From NCBI RefSeq assembly GCF_000428045.1, contig NZ_KE386617.1, positions 30,225-94,224 on the forward strand: a DNA stretch of 64,000 bases, given 5' to 3'. Positions 57,923 to 64,000 of this stretch are shown here, piece by piece. A program made the translations under genes and the position numbers. The first letter of the stretch is position 1. The number at the start of each line of letters is the position of its first letter. The DNA is from Sedimenticola selenatireducens DSM 17993. Lineage in GTDB: Bacteria > Pseudomonadota > Gammaproteobacteria > Chromatiales > Chromatiaceae. Under the pieces are notes generated by a model. It worked only from the letters and a program-made list of their open reading frames with translations. It did no database searches and was not told where the DNA came from.

Positions 57923-59122
57923 CTATACCTGAAGCAGCAGGCGGGTCGGATCTTCCAGCATATTCTTGATAGTAACCAGGAACTGTACCGCCTCGCGGCC
58001 ATCGATAATGCGATGATCGTAGGAGAGAGCCAGGTACATCATGGGCCGGATCTTGATCTCGCCATTGATCACCATCGGGCGCTGCTGAATGGTGTGCATG
58101 CCCAGGATGGCACTCTGCGGCGGGTTCAGGATCGGGGTCGAGAGCATGGAGCCGAAGACGCCGCCATTGGAGATGGTGAAGGTGCCGCCGGTCAGTTCTT
58201 CATAGCTGAGGGAGCCGTCATTGGCCTTCTTGCCAAAATCGCGTACCGCTTTTTCGGTATCGGCGAAGCCGAGTTGATCGGCATCGCGGAGAATGGGTAC
58301 CACCAGTCCACGGGGCGAACCGACGGCGATACCAATGTCGTAGTAGCCGTGATAGATGATGTCCTTGCCATCCACCGAGGCGTTGACCGCCGGGAACTGC
58401 TTCAGGGCCTCGACCGATGCCTTGATGAAAAACGACATGAAGCCGAGCTTCACTTCGTGGTCTTTCTCGAACTTGTCCTTGTAGTTTTTGCGCAGATCAT
58501 TGATCGCCTGCAGATCCACTTCGTTGAACGTGGTCAGGATGGCGGCGTTCTGTTGCGCCTCCAGCAGGCGCTCGGCAATACGTGCCCGCAGGCGTGTCAT
58601 CGGCACGCGCTGCTCGGGGCGATCGCCCTCGACGCCGGTCTGGGTGATCTCACTCTCCTGGGTGGGTTGTGCCGTTTTGGCAGGGGCAGATTCCAGGCTT
58701 TCAATATAGGCGGTGACATCGGTTTTCAGGATACGGCCATCTTTCCCGGTGCCGACTATATCCTTGGGGTCGATGCCCTTCTCTTTTACCAATCTGCGCA
58801 CCGCCGGAGTCAGGACCGGTTCATCATCGCCCGCAGCTTCGGCCGTGGAGGCCGTTGACGCTGCCGCCTGGGGCTGGGTTGCGCTTCCTTCCTGTATGGC
58901 TGTCAGCAGATCACCTGCCTGTACGGTTTCACCCTCGGCTGCGCTGATGTCGCCCAGAATTCCGTCAACCGGGGAGGGGACTTCCAGAACGACCTTATCG
59001 GTTTCCAGATCCACCAGGTTCTCGTCACGTGAAACCGCGTCACCCGGCTTTTTGTGCCAGGTGAGAATGGTGGCGTCGGCGACAGATTCCGGCAGCGCCG
59101 GTACAGTTACATTGATACTCAT
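57923..59122 (-). CDS. sucB: 2-oxoglutarate dehydrogenase E2 (dihydrolipoyl succinyltransferase)
   Basis: A 399-residue core subunit of the 2-oxoglutarate dehydrogenase complex. Parts: lipoyl domain with the modified Lys43 ([14 protein letters not shown]), an Ala/Thr/Ser linker, the E1/E3-binding domain ([19 protein letters not shown]), a second linker, and the catalytic domain ending [20 protein letters not shown] with the active His and Asp. The start abuts the sucA stop with no gap. A strong terminator follows, and no lpd (E3) gene is next to it, so E3 must come from another locus. Confidence 0.97.
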   Translation of the reverse strand: MSINVTVPALPESVADATILTWHKKPGDAVSRDENLVDLETDKVVLEVPSPVDGILGDISAAEGETVQAGDLLTAIQEGSATQPQAAASTASTAEAAGDDEPVLTPAVRRLVKEKGIDPKDIVGTGKDGRILKTDVTAYIESLESAPAKTAQPTQESEITQTGVEGDRPEQRVPMTRLRARIAERLLEAQQNAAILTTFNEVDLQAINDLRKNYKDKFEKDHEVKLGFMSFFIKASVEALKQFPAVNASVDGKDIIYHGYYDIGIAVGSPRGLVVPILRDADQLGFADTEKAVRDFGKKANDGSLSYEELTGGTFTISNGGVFGSMLSTPILNPPQSAILGMHTIQQRPMVINGEIKIRPMMYLALSYDHRIIDGREAVQFLVTIKNMLEDPTRLLLQV

Positions 59123-61984
59123 TTATGCAGGCATCCTTCGGTTCATTGAGTGATTGATTCGGCCGGTAAGGGCCTCGTCGATCAGGGTCTCTTGTTGTTG
59201 AACATGAATCGGGTAGTATCCGACAGCGGGTGCGGCAGCGGCTGGCCGCCCCACATAGTAAAGGTGTTTACCCTTGTCGAGCAGGGTATGGAACCGGTGT
59301 TTGATTTGATCCCATGCCCCCTGGTTTTGTGGCTCTTCCTGACACCAGATAATGCGCTCAACCTGGGTGTACTGGTCGACGATCGAATCAAATATCTCGC
59401 GGGGGAACGGATACAGCTGTTCGATCCGGATAATGGCCACATTGCGCAGTCCCCGCGCCCGGCGTGCCTCCAGCAGTTCATAGTAGACCTTGCCGGAACA
59501 GACAACGATATGTTCAACCTCGTGCGGGTCGAGATCATCGGTTTCACCAATGACCGGCTGGAATTCACCCTTGGTGAATTCTTCCAGGGCCGAGGTGGCC
59601 AGGCGGTGACGCAGCAGGCTTTTTGGTGACATCACCACCAGCGGCTTTCTCATCGGGCGCAGCATCTGCCGGCGCAGCATGTGGAATACCTGGGCGGGGG
59701 TCGTAGGGACACAGACCTGCATGTTGTGTTCTGCGCAGAGCTGCAGATAGCGCTCAAGACGGGCGGAGGAGTGTTCCGCACCCTGGCCCTCGTAGCCGTG
59801 CGGCAGCAGCATCACCAGGCCGCAGTAGAGACCCCACTTGGCGCCGCCGGAACTGATGAACTGATCGATGACAACCTGCGCCCCGTTGGCGAAATCACCG
59901 AACTGTGCTTCCCATATGGTCAGGGCCTTCGGCTCGGTGGTGGCATAGCCATATTCAAAACCCAGCACCGCCTCTTCCGAAAGCAGTGAATCGATCACCA
60001 GAAAGTTGGCCTGGTTTTCGGAAATGTGCTGCAGTGGGGTATGGCTTTCGCCGGTCAATTGATTGTGTAGTACCGCGTGACGGTGTGAGAAGGTGCCACG
60101 GCCGCAATCCTGGCCGGAGAGGCGCACCGGTATACCTTCCTCGACCAGCGAGGCGTAGGCAAGACACTCACCAAAGCCCCAGTCCACCAATTGATCGCCG
60201 GTGGCCATCTTGCGGCGGCCTTCAATCAGCTTGTTGACGCGGGCATGCAACTCAAAACCATCCGGTACCTCCAGCAGCCGGTTGGCGAGCAGCGAAAGTT
60301 TTTCCTGACTGATACTGGTGTCGGCGGGGTGTTCCCAGTCGATGTGCTGATAGGGTGCCCAGTTGACGTGGTAAGGGTAGTTAAGATCGGTCAGGGTCGG
60401 ACGGGCCACCGTTGAGTTCTGCTCCAGAGAAGAACGGTAATCCTCCACCATATCCCGACTCTGGTCGGGGGTGACAATACCCTCAGAGATCAGCTGGTCG
60501 GAATAGTTTGACCGGGTCGTCGGCAGGCGGCGGATCTTCTGATACATCATCGGCTGGGTCATGGCCGGTTCATCAGCCTCGTTGTGGCCGTGACGGCGGT
60601 AACAGATAACGTCGATGATCACATCTTTGTGGAAGCGTTGGCGATAATCCATCGCCAGGCGGGTAACGAAAATGACTGCCTCCGGATCGTCTCCATTCAC
60701 ATGGAAAATCGGTGCCTGCACCATCTTGGCCACATCGGTGCAATAGAGGGTAGAGCGGGTATCCAGGGGGTTGCTGGTGGTGAAACCAACCTGATTGTTT
60801 ACCACGATATGGATCGAGCCCCCGGTGGTGTAGCCGCGGGCCTGTGACATCTGGAATGTCTCCATCACCACGCCCTGGCCGGCAAAGGCAGAGTCACCAT
60901 GGATCAGGATGGGCAGTACTTCCTTGCCTTCACGGTCTCCCCGGCGCTGCTGTCTGGCGCGAACGGAACCCTCGATGACGGGGCTGATGATCTCCAGATG
61001 TGAAGGGTTAAAACCCAGCACTACATGGGTGAAGCCGCTCGGGGTTTCGATATCGGTGGAGAAGCCCATGTGATATTTCACATCGCCGGAACTCTTGTAG
61101 CGTTCCGGACTTTTTTTGCCTTCAAACTCCTCAAACAGCTCCGCGGGCGCCTTGCCCAGGATGTTGGTCAATACGTTGAGACGACCGCGATGGGCCATGC
61201 CAATGGCCACTTCCCGGATGCCGTCCTGGCCGCCCCGCTGAATCAGTTCATCCAGCAGCGGGATCAGGGATTCGCTACCCTCGAGCGAAAAGCGTTTCTG
61301 GCCGACATAACGGGTATGCAGATATTTTTCCAGTCCCTCCGCTGCGGTTAGCAGGGTCAGCAGCCACTTTTTATCATCGGGGTTCAGGTCCGCCTTTGCC
61401 TTGGACCCTTCAACCCGTTTCTGAATCCAGCGCTTCTGGCGGGTATCGGTAATATGCATATATTCGGAACCGATGTTTTTGCCATACACATCCTTGATAA
61501 AGCTGATGATCTCTCTCAGTGGCATGCGATCGGGAGCGAACAGTGAGCCGGTATTGAATACCGTGTCCATGTCTGCCTCGCCGAGACGATGGAAGGCCGG
61601 GTCCAGGTCCGGTACATCTTCCATGTCGCGCAGGCGCAGCGGGTCCAGCGTAGCGTATTGGTGTCCGCGGACACGCCAGGCATTGACCAGGCGCAGCACG
61701 GCGGCCTGTTTTTCCGCCGCCCCGGGAGACATCCGTTCAGAAGTCTGTCTGGATGCGGGGCGCTTTTCCCTCGCCAGACGGGCAAAATTTGACCTGACGG
61801 GGCCGTGTGCAATATCCGGCGCCTCGTTGGCGGAGTCCTTGATAATGCTGTCGAAACGTGCCCTCCAGGCAGGGTCCACGCTGTTTGGATCTTGCAGATA
61901 GCTTTCGTAGAGGTCCTCTATGAAGGCGGCATTACCGCCGGAGAGGGCAGACGTGGTGCGTAACAACTCCAGAAGTGCGCTCAT
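59123..61984 (-). CDS. sucA: 2-oxoglutarate dehydrogenase E1
   Basis: A 953-residue thiamine diphosphate enzyme that decarboxylates 2-oxoglutarate in the TCA cycle. It shows the N-terminal E2-binding segment (NAAFIEDLYESYLQDP), the ThDP motif HGDSAFAGQGVVMETFQMSQ, the active-site region VAIGMAHRGRLNVLTNILGK, and the transketolase-like C-terminal domain with ISSGGAKWGLYCGLVMLLPH. Length is near the E. coli enzyme (933). It heads the sucAB unit; 61985-62248 upstream holds the promoters of sucA and of the divergent small gene, AT-rich but without an unambiguous hexamer pair. Confidence 0.97.
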   Translation of the reverse strand: MSALLELLRTTSALSGGNAAFIEDLYESYLQDPNSVDPAWRARFDSIIKDSANEAPDIAHGPVRSNFARLAREKRPASRQTSERMSPGAAEKQAAVLRLVNAWRVRGHQYATLDPLRLRDMEDVPDLDPAFHRLGEADMDTVFNTGSLFAPDRMPLREIISFIKDVYGKNIGSEYMHITDTRQKRWIQKRVEGSKAKADLNPDDKKWLLTLLTAAEGLEKYLHTRYVGQKRFSLEGSESLIPLLDELIQRGGQDGIREVAIGMAHRGRLNVLTNILGKAPAELFEEFEGKKSPERYKSSGDVKYHMGFSTDIETPSGFTHVVLGFNPSHLEIISPVIEGSVRARQQRRGDREGKEVLPILIHGDSAFAGQGVVMETFQMSQARGYTTGGSIHIVVNNQVGFTTSNPLDTRSTLYCTDVAKMVQAPIFHVNGDDPEAVIFVTRLAMDYRQRFHKDVIIDVICYRRHGHNEADEPAMTQPMMYQKIRRLPTTRSNYSDQLISEGIVTPDQSRDMVEDYRSSLEQNSTVARPTLTDLNYPYHVNWAPYQHIDWEHPADTSISQEKLSLLANRLLEVPDGFELHARVNKLIEGRRKMATGDQLVDWGFGECLAYASLVEEGIPVRLSGQDCGRGTFSHRHAVLHNQLTGESHTPLQHISENQANFLVIDSLLSEEAVLGFEYGYATTEPKALTIWEAQFGDFANGAQVVIDQFISSGGAKWGLYCGLVMLLPHGYEGQGAEHSSARLERYLQLCAEHNMQVCVPTTPAQVFHMLRRQMLRPMRKPLVVMSPKSLLRHRLATSALEEFTKGEFQPVIGETDDLDPHEVEHIVVCSGKVYYELLEARRARGLRNVAIIRIEQLYPFPREIFDSIVDQYTQVERIIWCQEEPQNQGAWDQIKHRFHTLLDKGKHLYYVGRPAAAAPAVGYYPIHVQQQETLIDEALTGRINHSMNRRMPA

Positions 61985-62248
61985 TTGGATGATCGGCCTA
62001 TTATTTGTGGATGGGGGAGCATATAAGTGGATAGTAGCATAAGAGGTGCCTTTTTAAAGCGTTTTTATAAAATTAGTATAATCATCCAAAAAGATCCGTA
62101 TTTTTGTGCGGAGCACAATTCGTTGAAAACTGCCGAATGGAACTAAATCACACTTATTCATGGAGTTAGGGTTTTATCCTGGTAGGGCGTTATACTCTCG
62201 GAGAGTTGAGGGATAATCCGGGATAAATCCTAAAAAAACAGCTTTTTT

Positions 62249-62605
62249 ATGCAGGAACAGGAAAAAAAACAGAAAAAAAAGTGGGCGCGGCTCACCGTCA
62301 GTTCGCTGGAAGCTGATGTGGCCTATTTTGATGCCCGTTTGGCGCTGCTGAATGAAAAAAAGACCAGTTATTATCAGTTGGCACAACTCCGGGCCTATAC
62401 CGAGTTGGAGCGTGTCCTGTCCGATATCCTGTCACGCCTGCAGGCGCGCCCGAAACAGCCGCCCGCGTCTGTTCCGTCGTCCGGTATTGAGGTGAGTATC
62501 GAATCGGAATCAGCCCCGCTGAACGGTGTGCTTTCAGATGGTGACAAGCACTCTGGCCTCTCGGGCCTGGAGAAAACAGAAATGTCATCGCCGGAGGCGA
62601 AATGA
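62249..62605 (+). CDS. Unknown 118-residue soluble protein
   Basis: A small protein that I do not recognise. The first 12 residues are almost all Lys, Gln and Glu (MQEQEKKQKKKW), then a helical core (SSLEADVAYFDARLALLNEK and YYQLAQLRAYTELERVLSDI) suited to a short coiled coil, and a disordered Ser/Pro/Glu-rich tail from about 68. There is no signal peptide or Cys. A TATACT (62191-62196) lies upstream, but its -35 is weak. It is divergent from sucA. The regular codon usage of the helical part favours a real gene. Confidence 0.55.
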   Translation: MQEQEKKQKKKWARLTVSSLEADVAYFDARLALLNEKKTSYYQLAQLRAYTELERVLSDILSRLQARPKQPPASVPSSGIEVSIESESAPLNGVLSDGDKHSGLSGLEKTEMSSPEAK

Positions 62606-62974
62606 GGGTTGCCGTATTGCCGCCGGTCATTGACCCTGGATATTTCCGGGCAACTCTTTTCCGATCACCCTCCAGTCCAGGGTCAGGTCGGATATCGCTT
62701 ATCGCGCCTTGAAGTCGTTATCCAGCGCTCGCTGGCTGTCGGGAAGCTCTGTAGGATGTGGTGATTGATGGGTATTGCTCAGCTCATCTCTATACATCCG
62801 TGTTTATCGGAATGGCTGAATAGTCAAGTCGCAAATAAGATTTTGCGTGCTTACTCGCGGCTAACATACTCCTGAAAGCAGCTGAGCAAATGGGTAATCG
62901 GAAAAACCTTCGTTTGACTGCAATGAAATAGACGGGCGCCTGTCCGGGTCCTTTATTATAGTGCAGAATGAAAA
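62606..62974. other. Gene-free region between the 118-residue gene and tRNA-Arg
   Basis: No convincing gene. TGACCCTGGA (62631-62640) is the perfect inverse complement of TCCAGGGTCA (62676-62685), a 10-bp stem with a 35-base loop, which may help end the upstream transcript. The sequence CTTACTCGCGGCTAACAT (from 62850) resembles short segments at 33333 and, inverted, near 15070. Confidence 0.45.
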
Positions 62975-63051
62975 TGGCGCCCCCGACACGATTCGAACGT
63001 GTGACTTCACCCTTAGGAGGGGTGCGCTCTATCCAGCTGAGCTACGGGGGC
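62975..63051 (-). tRNA. tRNA-Arg (anticodon CCU)
   Basis: On the minus strand a full 77-nt cloverleaf folds: acceptor GCCCCCG with CGGGGGC, D arm GCTC...GAGC, anticodon stem CACCC/GGGTG with loop CTCCTAA giving anticodon CCT, T arm ACACG-TTCGAAT-CGTGT, discriminator G and an encoded CCA (62975-62977). Anticodon CCU reads the rare Arg codon AGG. Such tRNA-Arg genes are frequent integration sites, but no integrase or att duplication is seen here. Confidence 0.96.
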
Positions 63052-63254
63052 GGTGAGAACGCCGTCCGGGCCTGATAACCGGGACAACGGTAGTGAGTTC
63101 GCTTGGCGGCCTGCCATGAACGAGCCGCATTTTAGCATTTTTCGAGGGTTGTTTGGCAACCTGAGTGTGATCGTTGTTGGTGTAACGACGACTGAAAAGG
63201 AGTCGATCACTGTGCATTTAACGTATTACTGATTGTTGATCGAGGCTGTTTGCT

Positions 63255-64000
63255 ATGTTGGATACCACCCATCTGCTTTCACCCACCACATTTCCTGCTA
63301 TCAGCAGAGGGCGGCTGGAGACACTTCAGATTAATCTCGGTTACCGGTGCAACCAGACCTGCAAGCATTGTCACGTGAATGCAGGTCCGACCCGAACGGA
63401 GATGATGGGGCGAAACACCATCGATGATGTGTTGTGCTTTATTGATCGACAGCGGATACAGAGTATTGATCTGACCGGCGGAGCTCCGGAATTGAATGAT
63501 CATTTCCGTTATCTGGTGGCGGAGGCAAGAGAACGGGGAGTCAAGGTGATCGATCGTTGCAACCTTTCCATCCTGGAGGAGCCGCAGCAGGAGACGTTGG
63601 GTCGTTTTCTGAGTCAACAGCAGGTTGAGATTGTGGCCTCGCTGCCTTGTTATCTGCAGGAGAATGTGGATCAGCAACGGGGCGCCGGTGTCTATGACGC
63701 CAGTATCCGCGGACTCCGACAACTGAATGCACTGGGATATGCCCAGGAGGGGAGTGGCTTGGTGCTGAATCTTGTCTACAACCCCCTGGGGCCCGCACTA
63801 CCGCCTTCGCAGTACAGTCTGGAGACGGATTTTAAGCGCCGTCTCTGGGAGGATCATGGTATCCGCTTCAGTCAGCTGTTCACCATTACCAATATGCCGA
63901 TTAGCCGATTTGGCAGTATGTTGCTGTCAAAGGGCGTGTTTCATGACTATCTGGACTTGCTTAAGAGTGCCTATAGCAGCGATAACCTTGAGACCGTTAT
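63255..64000 (+). CDS. arsS: ArsS-like radical SAM protein, N-terminal part (cut by window end)
   Basis: The first 248 codons of a frame that is still open at the window end. The radical SAM cluster motif C32-x3-C36-x2-C39 (GYRCNQTCKHCHVNAGP) lies near the N-terminus, followed by LTGGAPELNDHFRYLV, SLPCYLQENVDQQRGAGVYD and LVLNLVYNPLGPALPP to FTITNMPISRFGSML. This set is that of the family named arsenosugar biosynthesis radical SAM protein ArsS, whose C-terminal Cys-rich (DUF3641) domain would lie beyond the window. The proposed role is making arsenosugars from methylated arsenic with ArsM; the partner gene is not visible here. Start ATG 63255 has GAGG 10 bases upstream. Confidence 0.82.
   Translation, partial: MLDTTHLLSPTTFPAISRGRLETLQINLGYRCNQTCKHCHVNAGPTRTEMMGRNTIDDVLCFIDRQRIQSIDLTGGAPELNDHFRYLVAEARERGVKVIDRCNLSILEEPQQETLGRFLSQQQVEIVASLPCYLQENVDQQRGAGVYDASIRGLRQLNALGYAQEGSGLVLNLVYNPLGPALPPSQYSLETDFKRRLWEDHGIRFSQLFTITNMPISRFGSMLLSKGVFHDYLDLLKSAYSSDNLETV

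Noticed and set aside
62975-63051. tRNA-Arg gene as an integration site for an island
   Set aside because: No integrase gene, no duplicated tRNA 3' end and no change in composition were found on either side within the window.

Overview
The window is a chromosomal stretch of a moderately GC-rich gammaproteobacterium. Evidence is the gene order (tRNA-rimP-nusA-infB-rbfA-truB-rpsO-pnp; metG divergent from apbC; DUF2066/purM-purN-DUF3108; ilvIHC-pssA-leuA; sucA-sucB), a full rnfABCDGE operon, FabA, and close resemblance of the proteins to gammaproteobacterial families. Presence of Rnf, LapD/LapG, class I fumarase and an ArsS-type radical SAM enzyme would fit an environmental, possibly sulfur-oxidising lineage (Chromatiales/Sedimenticola-like), but that placement is inference. 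Nearly all of it is core genome; no prophage, integron, CRISPR array or intact insertion sequence was found.

Layout. 1-9.2 kb: translation/RNA operon, from the tail of a probable initiator tRNA to pnp and a strong terminator. 9.2-9.6 kb: tandem array of GTAG-type REP pairs. 9.6-17.1 kb: ABC exporter, M23-family protein, TolC-like channel, aroC, MFS transporter, alpha/beta hydrolase. 17.2-22.5 kb: rnfABCDGE (minus). 22.7-33 kb: metG, apbC, deaminase, purine genes, hda, WrbA and ArsC-like proteins. 33-38 kb: YihY-type membrane protein, TlpA-like thioredoxin, acylphosphatase, a Pro/Tyr-rich secreted protein, cpdA, fabA. 38-43 kb: proS and a lapG-lapD biofilm switch. 43-50 kb: branched-chain amino-acid synthesis (ilvI, ilvH, ilvC, leuA) with pssA. 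50-54 kb: uracil-DNA glycosylase, rimI, prfC, ibaG and REP elements. 54-62 kb: class I fumarase, Na/Pi cotransporter, sucAB. 62-64 kb: small unknown protein, tRNA-Arg(CCU), and the start of an arsS-like gene cut by the window end.

The most interesting material is regulatory and lies between the genes. Two short ORFs not usually annotated look like branched-chain amino-acid leader peptides: one rich in Ile/Leu/Val upstream of ilvI (ends 43893) and one with eight Leu codons in nine upstream of leuA (48459-48575), the latter overlapping a set of mutually exclusive hairpins. A near-consensus CRP-type site (37568-37583) lies upstream of cpdA, whose product degrades cAMP, suggesting feedback. Two families of GTAG-type palindromic repeats occur, one of them amplified into an 84-bp-period array that runs into the stop codon of the ABC exporter gene.
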